Assembly (NCBI RefSeq): GCF_001499995.1
Contig: NZ_LQIU01000013.1
Location: 30,287 to 94,286, forward strand
Origin: Mycobacterium sp. IS-1496
GTDB lineage: Bacteria > Actinomycetota > Actinomycetes > Mycobacteriales > Mycobacteriaceae
Direction of reading: 5' to 3'
Length of the DNA: 64,000 bases
Part shown: piece by piece, positions 27,173 through 35,105 of the stretch
How the letters are laid out: every line of letters starts with the position of its first letter
How positions within the stretch are numbered: position 1 is the stretch's first letter
Translations under genes and position numbers: made by a program
The notes under the pieces: model-generated
What the model saw: only the letters and a program-made list of their open reading frames with translations
What the model was told of the DNA's origin: nothing
The model's database searches: none

Positions 27173-30100
27173 ATGACGACGCCCGAGTCACCCTTCTTCG
27201 CCGTTCCGCAGAGCGAGTGGATCGCTGCGAATCGATCTGCCTTCGCCATCTGGGACGGCTACCCTGTGACGCCGGGACACGCGTTGGTTGTCTCGCGGCG
27301 TCAGATCAGTGACTGGTGGGAGGCGGCTCCGGGCGAGCGCAATGACATCTTGGAACTCGTTGACGTAGTGCGGCACAAGATCATCGAGCTGCACAATCCC
27401 GACGGCTTTAACGTCGGTTTCAACGCGGGCGAGGCGGCCGGTCAGACGATCGACCACCTCCATGTCCACGTCATCCCCCGGACTCACGGCGACGTCGAGG
27501 ATCCTCGGGGCGGCGTACGGAACGTCATCGCCGCGCGCGGCAACTACCTTCAGGATGGCAACGACGCCACCGGCCACGACTCCAGCACTGGTCTTGACGT
27601 CACGGCGCCAGTCCTCGTCGACGGCCAGGTCCGGATGCTGTTGCCGGAGCTCATCGATCATCTTCAGCGGGTGGAGTTCGACCGCATCGACATCGTGGTC
27701 AGTTTTATAAAGATGTCCGGTCTCACCCTGTTGCTCGACCCGTTGGAAGACGCTCTCGAGCGCGGTGCCCATGTGCGAATACTGACGACGGATTACCTAG
27801 GTCTGACAGAGCCGGGAGCGCTTGCGCGCCTTCACGACCTCATGGAAGACAACCCCGAAACCATGGCCGTCAGACTCTTTCACGATCCGGAGTTGAGCTT
27901 CCACCCGAAGGCTTACCTCTTCTACTCGGAGGCGGGCCGCAGCCAGGCGGCGTTCGTCGGCAGCAGCAACCTCAGCGGGTCTGGTCTCAGTGGCGGAATT
28001 GAATGGAACCTCCTGGTTGGGGCCGCAGACGACTTGAGGGAGCGGTTCCTGGTGCTGTGGCTTGACCGCCGCAGCTTGGTGCTCACCGACGAACTGATTG
28101 CCTCTTACGAGTCCGCGGCCGCTAATACCCCCGAGGCCGTTGAGATCATAGAGACTCCCGAACCACCCCCGGAACCGCGCCCGATCCAGCAGGAGGCGCT
28201 GCGCGCGCTCGCGCAGACGCGGACCGACGGCTTCCGTGCGGGGATGGTCACGATGGCGACAGGCTTGGGCAAGACATGGCTGGCGGCGTTCGATGCCGCT
28301 CAGGCGGGCGCTGTGCGTGTGCTCTTCGTGGCCCATCGCGAGGAGATACTCAAGCAGAGCCGCGATGTCTTCCGCCGCGTACACCCGCGGGCCACCATGG
28401 GGTTGTACTTCGGTGGTGAGAAGCGACCTGACGCAGACTTCGTATTCGCGACGGTGCAGACGCTCGCCGGTCGACTCGACAGCTTCGTAGCTGACGCCTT
28501 CGACTATGTCGTAGTCGACGAATTTCATCACGCCGCAGCAGCGACGTATCGAACAGTGCTCGACCACTTCACCCCGCGTTTTCTGCTGGGGCTGACTGCC
28601 ACGCCGGACCGGATGGACGGCGCCGACCTGCTGTCACTCTGCGCCGACAACCTGGTGTTCCAATGTGATCTCGTCGAAGGAATCCGCCGTCACGAACTCG
28701 TGCCCTTTCACTATTGGGGCGTTCCGGACCCGGTCGACTTCGAACCAATTCCCTGGCGCAACGGCAGATTCGACGCAGAACTACTCGAAGCGGCGATCGA
28801 GACGCAGGAACGAGCACAGGCGTCCTTCGACGAATGGCGAAGCCGGCGCGGGTCGCGAACGCTCGCATTCTGCGCCTCCAAGCACCACTCAGACTTTACG
28901 AGCGAATTCTTCGCGGCTCGCGGCGTGCGGTGCGCCTCGGTGCACAGTGGCCCGTCGAGCTCACCGCGGCATGAGTCGCTCAACGCCCTGCGAAGTGGTG
29001 ACCTCGAGGTGATCTTCACCGTGGACCTCTTCAACGAAGGTCTCGACGTCCCGGACATCGACACGGTGCTGATGCTTCGACCGACCGAGTCTCCGATCAT
29101 CTTCTTGCAGCAGCTCGGTAGGGGCCTGCGCATCCAGGAAGGCAAGGAAGCTCTGACGGTCATCGACTTCATCGGTAATCACCGGTCGTTTCTGCTCAAG
29201 CCGCGCACTCTGTTGACACTCGGTCGGGCGGAGGCACCGACGACGCTGCAGGTCCTCACGGCCTTGGAGAAAGGCGAGTTCGGTCTGCCCGAGGGATGCT
29301 CGGTCGACTACGAGTTGACTGTCGTCGACATGCTGAGGGCGTTGACCCGAACGTCTGCCGGCGATGCCGTCGAGGAGTATTGCCGGGCATACATGGAGGA
29401 AGAAGGGTTCAGGCCCACCGCGGCTCAGGCTTTTCGCGCCGGACATGACCCTGCGGTCGTCTCAGCGAAGCACGGCAGTTGGTTCGGGTTCCTCCGGGCT
29501 ACCGATCTGCTCGGCGATCGCGAGGCGGAGGTGGTCGACGCCTTCGGCGAAACGCTTCGAGCGGTGCAGACCGAGAACATCAACAAGAGCTACAAGCTGG
29601 TGACAATCCGCGCTCTCCTGCACGAGGGTGCCCTGCGTTCGGGTGACCACGTCTCCAACAACGCCCGAGTGTCGCGCGAGGTCCTTCTTTCTGATCCGCG
29701 ACTTGCACGCGATGTGCCCACGAAAGAATTCCCCGAACTCGCCAGCGCGTCCGGGGAGAAGTGGACGAACTATTGGCGTAAGTGGCCGATCGCGCATCTA
29801 ACAGGCGCCGGGCCAGAGGGATCCCGCGCTGAAAGGCTCTTCCGACTGGAAGACGATCGAATCGTTCCGACGTTCACCGTCGACGACATCCTCGGTGACG
29901 TCTTCGACGCCCTGGTGGCAGAGATTGTCGAGTATCGGCTCGCGAATTACGTACTGCAGAAGGAGAAAGCGGTAACGCGGACATGGGCGTGTCGACTCGC
30001 GTACGCCGACGGGCACCCGATCATTCGACTGGACCGTCGGCAATCTGCGGATCTGCCCGACGGCAACGTCGACTTCATCGCTGACGGAGTGGAATACAAC

Positions 30101-31183
30101 GCCTCGTTTGCGAAGGGGGCCGTCTCGGTGGCCACACGAACAGACACAGCGGGGAACGCGCTGCCGGGCTTACTGCGGGGCTGGTTCGGTCCGTCGGCGG
30201 GGCATCCGGGAACGTCACACGTGGTGAGGATCGAGCAGGTAGACGGAACGCTATTGGTCCAGCCAGATCGCTCAATCGAAACAAGCTCGCAGATCGACTA
30301 CGTGCCGCTGTTCGGTGACTACTCCGTGGCATGCGGACCGGGCGCAAAAGCGTCGTGGAGCGATCATGCGGCAACGGAGATTCCGGTGAAGCGATCGACC
30401 CCGCAACCGCTGTCACCGTCGAATCACTTCGTGTGCTTCGCGAAGGGCGACTCGATGGATGGCGGCCCTGACCCAATCAAGCACGGTGACCCCCTGTTGT
30501 TTGAATGGATCAGCGGAGGATCGGCCCGCGACTACGTCAACCAACCGGTGCTGGTCGAGACGTCAGGCGGTTCCGGTACCGCTGGAACGCTGAAAGTGCT
30601 GAGGCGGTCCGAACGGGGTTACCTGTTGGAGTCAAACAACCCCAAGGTCGCACCAATCGAGGGACGGGCGGATATGAAGCCGGTGGCGCGACTGATCCGC
30701 AAGCTCGACCAAGAGGCGATCAACCCGCTAACGTCGAAAATCGGTGAGCAGTACAAGCGACAAGACATTCCAAATCTCTATGGTCACGAGTACAACCACG
30801 GCAAGTGGGGATCGCCTGGCCACGTGTCAGTGCCGGGCCACGCCATCCTTCTCGCGACGCTTAAGAAGGGTGCCTCGGTGACGCAGTACGCAAATCGTTT
30901 CGAAACGACGGAGATAATGATCTGGAGTTCGCAGAGCGAGACTGCGCCTGACAGCAAAAAAGGACGAGAAATCTCGGAAGCACTGAGCACTGGCACGTCC
31001 ATCGAGCTGTGGGTTCGGCGACGCAAAACCGACGTCGCTTTTACCTACTTGGGCCGAGTGGTGCCGATCACACACGACGGGTCTAAGCCGATGCTCGTAA
31101 CGTTCCGCTTGTTGACGGCGTTGAGCGCTGAGCTTCAGACCCGGCTGGACGTCGACCTATCGGCAGACCCAGCGCCGCTCTGA
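27173..31183 (+). CDS. HIT-PLD-SF2 helicase-DUF3427 giant protein with LexA/S24-like domain
   Basis: ATG 27173 has a GTGGAG ribosome site 5-7 nt away. The product is 1336 aa. Residues 1-125: HIT domain with HLHVHVIPR, the His triad of nucleotide hydrolases. Residues ~150-300: phospholipase-D-like nuclease with FHPKAYLF (HxK) and GSSNLS. Residues ~340-700: SF2 helicase with TGLGKTWLA, VVDEFHHA, GLTATPDRMDG and QLGRGLRI. Residues ~1085-1165: FAKGDSMDGG, a GDxLLFE strand and LKVLRR, strongly like an S24/LexA peptidase with Ser1094 and Lys1141 as possible dyad. The C-terminus is a DUF3427 end (GHEYNHGKWGSPG, IWSSQ, FTYLG). Single large gene, not overlapping others. Confidence 0.85.
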   Translation: MTTPESPFFAVPQSEWIAANRSAFAIWDGYPVTPGHALVVSRRQISDWWEAAPGERNDILELVDVVRHKIIELHNPDGFNVGFNAGEAAGQTIDHLHVHVIPRTHGDVEDPRGGVRNVIAARGNYLQDGNDATGHDSSTGLDVTAPVLVDGQVRMLLPELIDHLQRVEFDRIDIVVSFIKMSGLTLLLDPLEDALERGAHVRILTTDYLGLTEPGALARLHDLMEDNPETMAVRLFHDPELSFHPKAYLFYSEAGRSQAAFVGSSNLSGSGLSGGIEWNLLVGAADDLRERFLVLWLDRRSLVLTDELIASYESAAANTPEAVEIIETPEPPPEPRPIQQEALRALAQTRTDGFRAGMVTMATGLGKTWLAAFDAAQAGAVRVLFVAHREEILKQSRDVFRRVHPRATMGLYFGGEKRPDADFVFATVQTLAGRLDSFVADAFDYVVVDEFHHAAAATYRTVLDHFTPRFLLGLTATPDRMDGADLLSLCADNLVFQCDLVEGIRRHELVPFHYWGVPDPVDFEPIPWRNGRFDAELLEAAIETQERAQASFDEWRSRRGSRTLAFCASKHHSDFTSEFFAARGVRCASVHSGPSSSPRHESLNALRSGDLEVIFTVDLFNEGLDVPDIDTVLMLRPTESPIIFLQQLGRGLRIQEGKEALTVIDFIGNHRSFLLKPRTLLTLGRAEAPTTLQVLTALEKGEFGLPEGCSVDYELTVVDMLRALTRTSAGDAVEEYCRAYMEEEGFRPTAAQAFRAGHDPAVVSAKHGSWFGFLRATDLLGDREAEVVDAFGETLRAVQTENINKSYKLVTIRALLHEGALRSGDHVSNNARVSREVLLSDPRLARDVPTKEFPELASASGEKWTNYWRKWPIAHLTGAGPEGSRAERLFRLEDDRIVPTFTVDDILGDVFDALVAEIVEYRLANYVLQKEKAVTRTWACRLAYADGHPIIRLDRRQSADLPDGNVDFIADGVEYNASFAKGAVSVATRTDTAGNALPGLLRGWFGPSAGHPGTSHVVRIEQVDGTLLVQPDRSIETSSQIDYVPLFGDYSVACGPGAKASWSDHAATEIPVKRSTPQPLSPSNHFVCFAKGDSMDGGPDPIKHGDPLLFEWISGGSARDYVNQPVLVETSGGSGTAGTLKVLRRSERGYLLESNNPKVAPIEGRADMKPVARLIRKLDQEAINPLTSKIGEQYKRQDIPNLYGHEYNHGKWGSPGHVSVPGHAILLATLKKGASVTQYANRFETTEIMIWSSQSETAPDSKKGREISEALSTGTSIELWVRRRKTDVAFTYLGRVVPITHDGSKPMLVTFRLLTALSAELQTRLDVDLSADPAPL

Positions 31184-31724
31184 CCGCAGCAAGTGCAATG
31201 CGAGGGGCCTTAATTGATTCGCCGTTGCAGTCGAGCGCTTCGGGCATGCGTCGTTATCGGCAGCACGCCACAAGTCTTCCGAATTAAAGAATCCAGCAAC
31301 ATTGGGTGCTGGAGCGACCTCACGTACGTCACTTGCGCGCTGTGCGGCTCTAGGTTCTTGCGGCTGCGACGGCATTTGACCTTTAACCTCCCGATAGGGC
31401 CGCCCCGTAGTGGTACTGATTGGAATCGAATTGGTCTATCTGGGTCGGCTGGACGGCTGCGAGTATTCGACGGAGGCGTTGAGGCATACGATCATTCGCC
31501 TGAGCTCGATCGGAGTGAGCCCGTGCGCGCGAGAAATTCTCGGTAGCCACGACCTGTGCGAGGCGCCGAGTGCGGCTAAGGGCACCCTTCAGACGGTTGT
31601 GGGAGACCAAGAAGTGCCGCGCCGCGAATCGAGTCCACTGTGCACGACGTCACCATGTTATCGAACACAACAGCGGATTCACGCCCTTGGATCTAGTCGA
31701 CGGTGCCGGCGTGCATGTCACTGG
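31184..31724. other. Gene-poor region with a possible MucR-like zinc-finger remnant
   Basis: About 540 bases without an intact gene. On the plus strand, around 31320-31385, the sequence reads YVTCALCGSRFLRLRRHLTF. Its C-x2-C-x9-H spacing resembles the ROS/MucR zinc finger that starts small regulators near actinobacterial methylase genes. The following residues lose similarity. I consider it a possible decayed regulator. Nothing else is recognised. Confidence 0.3.
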
Positions 31725-32060
31725 CCGGTCGTCGGTTCCGAGTCGCTCGCGACGTAGGCGCACCTGATCGTTGTGTGGCCCGACGACCGTGAAGTCGCCT
31801 GGAATAAGTTGCGACGGTGGTGCTCGGGACACCCCTGCCAGAAGCGCCCTATCAACAAAGACGGCCACCGGAAGTCGCTCGAAGATCACATCAGCCGTGC
31901 GTCGCAGCGACGGTAGCGGACGAGCGTTAACCCGATAGCGCAGACCCATCGCATGTAAGCGCCGCCTCACAGCAATCTCAAGTGTTGTGTGGCACGAACT
32001 ATCGCCACGCACCGCCCTTCGCGCGTGCTCGCTCGACGGCTACGAGTTCGTCACTCACCT
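31725..32060 (-). pseudogene. Decayed vsr gene
   Basis: The minus strand reads PSSEHARRAVRGDSS, then LEIAVRRRLHAMGLRYRVNA and LRRTADVIFERLPVAVFVD, the N-terminal half of Vsr and close to the intact copy at 16058. Three defects are visible. A TAG stop at 32040-32042 stands where the conserved Trp should be. The SRDT motif has become SCHT. Near 31850 the frame shifts, so FWQGCPEHHRR (for FWHGCPEHH) continues in another frame and soon stops. The remnant sits divergently upstream of the second C5-methyltransferase, mirroring the intact vsr/methylase arrangement at 16 kb. Confidence 0.8.
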
Positions 32061-32161
32061 GAGGATGTACCTCGACCGCGATTCCTCCATGCCGTCCGCC
32101 GCGTAGGCGAATCGGCGCGCCGCATGCCAAAGTTGTCGGAGCGGCCGAGTACCTTCCCAAC

Positions 32162-33262
32162 ATGAACCTTTCCGTTGTCGACCTGTTCAGTGGCTGCGGG
32201 GGCTTGAGCGCTGGGTTTCGGGAGGCTGGCTTCAGCATCGTCGCCGGAGCCGAGATCTTGCCTAAACCGCTCGAGGTATTCGCGGAAAATTTCCCGGATG
32301 CAGTCGCGATCGGCGAAGACCTTCGTCGCGTCGAACCCATCTGGTTACGTGAGCGTCTGAAGATGGCGCCCGGTCAACTTGACGTACTAATCGGTGGCCC
32401 TCCTTGCCAAGGCTGGAGCAAGAACACTCCCGCGAGTAAGCGCCGACTCGACGATGAACGCAACAGCCTAATGCTCCGTTACCTTGATTTCGCACGGGCT
32501 TTCATGCCGAAGGCGCTACTTATTGAGAATGTAGCTGAAACGATCAAAGCTTATGAGTCGTCAGCGTCCGAGCTGATGATTGAACAGTTGGAGAACCTCG
32601 GGTACACCGCGAACTTGTGCCGGGAAATCGCGACCGACTATGGGGTGCCTCAGCGGAGAAGGCGGGCCATTATTGTGGCTAGCCTGGGCGGCCTGCCGCC
32701 GATGCCACGCATTGGTCTGCCAGCGAAGGCGGATGGAGCAGAAACCACCGTGTGGGAGGCGATTAGTGACCTACCGCCCCTGGCGATTGGCGAAGAGTCG
32801 AACACATACGCGGCCGCACCCGAGAACGCTTATCAGAAGTGGTGCCGAGAGGGTTCGCCGCCCCTTACCGCCCACTTCGCCCGGAAACTAACCGAAAACC
32901 AGATGCGGCGTGTTCGGCACCTACCTCCCGGTTCGGGCGCCGCCTTGAAGGACTTGCCCGCCGACGTTCGCCCGAAGATGGGATATAGCGGCGCATACGG
33001 GAGGCTATGGGCTGATCAGCCCGCGCGGACGATTACCAAGTGGGTCTTTCATCCAGGCAGTGGCCGATTCCTGCATCCTTACGATGACCGTGTTATCACT
33101 ATTCGCGAAGCAGCACGTTTGCAGGGTTTCCCGGACTGGTTCAAATTCTCTGGAACCTATATACAGCAGGCCCACATGGTGGGTGAGGCGGTACCGCCTC
33201 TGATGGCATACGCCTGGGCGCTTGGATTCCGGGAAGCTCTTACTGAGAAGGCAATAGCTTAA
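32162..33262 (+). CDS. C5-cytosine DNA methyltransferase of second restriction-modification unit
   Basis: A 366-aa protein with the complete m5C-methylase motif set. Motif I is VVDLFSGCGGLSAGF, motif IV GGPPCQGWS with the catalytic Cys, motif VI LLIENV, and motif VIII YGVPQRRRRAIIV. The target-recognition region lies between about 190 and 290, followed by ITIREAARLQGFPDWF and a C-terminal motif X. It differs clearly from the 16.5-kb methylase, so it is not a recent duplicate. It is convergent with the candidate nuclease gene (2-nt gap) and lies next to the vsr remnant. It should protect the host against that nuclease. Confidence 0.93.
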   Translation: MNLSVVDLFSGCGGLSAGFREAGFSIVAGAEILPKPLEVFAENFPDAVAIGEDLRRVEPIWLRERLKMAPGQLDVLIGGPPCQGWSKNTPASKRRLDDERNSLMLRYLDFARAFMPKALLIENVAETIKAYESSASELMIEQLENLGYTANLCREIATDYGVPQRRRRAIIVASLGGLPPMPRIGLPAKADGAETTVWEAISDLPPLAIGEESNTYAAAPENAYQKWCREGSPPLTAHFARKLTENQMRRVRHLPPGSGAALKDLPADVRPKMGYSGAYGRLWADQPARTITKWVFHPGSGRFLHPYDDRVITIREAARLQGFPDWFKFSGTYIQQAHMVGEAVPPLMAYAWALGFREALTEKAIA

Positions 33263-33264
33263 AG

Positions 33265-33969
33265 CTATTCTTCACGCTCAAACCATTCGGCGAGGTTGTC
33301 CACAGTCCAGTCAACGTCAAAGGTGACCGCTTCATTCGGAAGGGTGAGAATTTCGAAAAGTTGAGTGCCAGAAGGATGCCATCTGGCGACCGGCTGCTCC
33401 CCGCGAAAGGCGGTTAACCCCACATGCTCTCGGCCGCGCAAATCCGGAGCGCTCCACCGCCACTCCAAGTCGTTCGCATCCCACTCAGGATACGTTGCCT
33501 CGACGTAGGTGAACCGCTTTCGCGATGGAGCCTTTATGAGAACGGCGATGTGGGGTTGCGTTACAGCTTGTTTCGCACTATCCGCACGATGCTTGCGATT
33601 CCAATGTTCCACGAGCGCATCACCAAGCGCGTCCGTGGGACTGTTAGTAGTAAGCCCACCCCGGAAGCCGAGCTCCACTCCTTTGCTGTAAATATCGGCT
33701 CGTTGGACAACATACTCAACGCGAGACCCAGGTCTATAAGAACTGCTTTCAATGGTCTTGAGCGACCAACCGCGTCCGTCCCCCGCAGATACGACGTCGA
33801 ACAATTTCTTCGACGCCCGCTCAAACGGAATGCCGAGGCCGTACGCAAAGATCGACTCCCACACAAACCCCATGACATCGCCGACTATTGGCGCTTCGAG
33901 ACTGCGCCGGATCCCTCGAGCGAATCGCTCGATGACAGCATCTGGAGGCTGAGTGAAGTGACCATACAC
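33265..33969 (-). CDS. Candidate type II restriction endonuclease
   Basis: A 234-aa protein of unrecognised family starting at GTG 33969. Near residues 55-75 it has KKLFDVVSAGDGRGWSLKTI, where an Asp and a later S-L-K resemble the D...(x)xK core of PD-(D/E)XK nucleases, with a Glu in WESIFAY upstream. Later there is a GGLTTNSPTDALGDALVEHW helix and beta-rich end. Its position makes the case: convergent with a C5-methylase and divergent from a controller protein whose promoter carries C-boxes. No other gene in the unit could supply the nuclease. Fold assignment is an inference. Confidence 0.65.
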   Translation of the reverse strand: MYGHFTQPPDAVIERFARGIRRSLEAPIVGDVMGFVWESIFAYGLGIPFERASKKLFDVVSAGDGRGWSLKTIESSSYRPGSRVEYVVQRADIYSKGVELGFRGGLTTNSPTDALGDALVEHWNRKHRADSAKQAVTQPHIAVLIKAPSRKRFTYVEATYPEWDANDLEWRWSAPDLRGREHVGLTAFRGEQPVARWHPSGTQLFEILTLPNEAVTFDVDWTVDNLAEWFEREE

Positions 33970-34022
33970 TTACAGCAACCTATGGCTTGGGACGAACTCC
34001 CACAGGGCGAGACACGGGTCGC

Positions 34023-34048
34023 TACTTATAGTCTGTGTACTTATAGTC
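34023..34048 (+). promoter_or_regulatory. C-box operator pair of restriction controller
   Basis: Two identical copies of TACTTATAGTC, at 34023-34033 and 34038-34048, are separated by TGTG. The half-site pattern (ACT-TAT-AGT) and the TGTG spacer match the C-boxes bound by C proteins of type II systems such as PvuII, where two dimers bind side by side to activate and then repress. The pair sits 22 bases before the GTG of the controller gene and about 54 bases from the nuclease start on the other strand, so it can control both. Confidence 0.85.
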
Positions 34049-34070
34049 TTCACGCCACGAACATCGCTTA

Positions 34071-34310
34071 GTGCGCAGCAGTGACGAACGGGCCCTCCTT
34101 CGAGCCTTTGGCAGCCGACTGCGTGCGATCCGTGAGGCCCGAGGAGTGTCACAGGAACGCCTTGCGGAGGCCGCAGGCCTCCATCGGACCTACATCGGCT
34201 CAGTGGAGCGAGGCGAACGAAACGTATCCTTAATCAACATCGTGGCTCTGAGCAGAGCTCTAAAGGTTTGCCCCACCCAGCTGCTGGATGTGTCTGACTG
34301 TCGAACTTGA
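34071..34310 (+). CDS. Restriction-modification controller protein (XRE-type C protein)
   Basis: A 79-aa protein, the usual C-protein length, starting at GTG 34071. It is a single helix-turn-helix domain: [20 protein letters not shown], then [19 protein letters not shown], the typical C-protein recognition helix region, and [18 protein letters not shown] proteins bind C-boxes to delay nuclease expression until methylation is established. The perfect C-box pair upstream and the divergent candidate nuclease fix its role. It ends the accessory island; the next gene is of backbone type. Confidence 0.92.
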   Translation: MRSSDERALLRAFGSRLRAIREARGVSQERLAEAAGLHRTYIGSVERGERNVSLINIVALSRALKVCPTQLLDVSDCRT

Positions 34311-34328
34311 CAGCGTCCACCTCAGTGC

Positions 34329-35105
34329 TTAGCCGATGTCGAAACGTTCCTCGATGAGCCGTTCGTGCGCCCGCCCATCGGTGAGCTCGCCACGATCGTC
34401 GGCGTGTTGCCAGTAGTGCCGCACCATCCAGTACAACCCCACTCCACGGGGCACGTAGAGGTCGGCGCCCTCGATGATGGTTTCACCTCCATCCTTCAAT
34501 GCCAGCACGATCGCCCTGCGGCTTCGCTTCTTCTCCGCTCGATCCAAGACATCGGCGACGTCGTCCCACTTATGGGACTTGCTGTGGAGCAGATCGGTGT
34601 TCTCGATACCGACGGGGGTCAATCGGACGTACCCCCAGCCGTTCCCGCGCCGCCAGCCGGTGACCACCTGCCACACGACGAGTATGACCACGACGTCGAA
34701 GGCGTAAGGTGATGCCCGCTGCGGCAGACTCGACGTGGACATGTCCAGTGTCCCGGTGAAATACAGGACGTTGTACAGCACAGCTGCCGTGGTGAAGGCC
34801 AGCAGCATGACGAGGCCGAGGATGCCCACCCAACGGTCCGGCAGCACTGTGGTTCCGGATGCGTCCTGCTGGACGCGGTAGGGCACCAGACCATATGACG
34901 CTCTTGCCAATGCGACGGCGACAGGCAGCGGGACAGCGGCCAGTAGCACGAAGAACACCGCCGTCGGGTAGCTGCCGCGGACCGCCGCCGATATGGCGTA
35001 CTGAGACGCGATGCCGATGAAGACGAAGCCGACGGCACAGAGCCATCGGAGCCGTCGCCGGGCGCGCTGCCACGCCGCGGGCTCGGGCAGGTTCAGTACG
35101 GGCAC
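34329..35105 (-). CDS. Four-helix membrane protein, last gene of ESX-associated operon
   Basis: A 258-aa protein with four hydrophobic helices (about residues 20-40, 45-65, 95-115, 135-150), then a cytoplasmic half of ~110 residues with WDDVADVLDRAEKK and IVLALKDGGETII, a PH-like beta pattern. The family is found in mycobacteria but has no assigned function that I know. Its start overlaps the end of the upstream secreted-protein gene by 13 nt, so the two are co-translated. It may anchor or process that product; this is inference from the operon. Confidence 0.7.
   Translation of the reverse strand: MPVLNLPEPAAWQRARRRLRWLCAVGFVFIGIASQYAISAAVRGSYPTAVFFVLLAAVPLPVAVALARASYGLVPYRVQQDASGTTVLPDRWVGILGLVMLLAFTTAAVLYNVLYFTGTLDMSTSSLPQRASPYAFDVVVILVVWQVVTGWRRGNGWGYVRLTPVGIENTDLLHSKSHKWDDVADVLDRAEKKRSRRAIVLALKDGGETIIEGADLYVPRGVGLYWMVRHYWQHADDRGELTDGRAHERLIEERFDIG

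Noticed and set aside
26951..27312. C-terminal extension of the 25.7-kb gene
   Set aside because: Loss of coding character after the frameshift and overlap with the HIT-helicase start.
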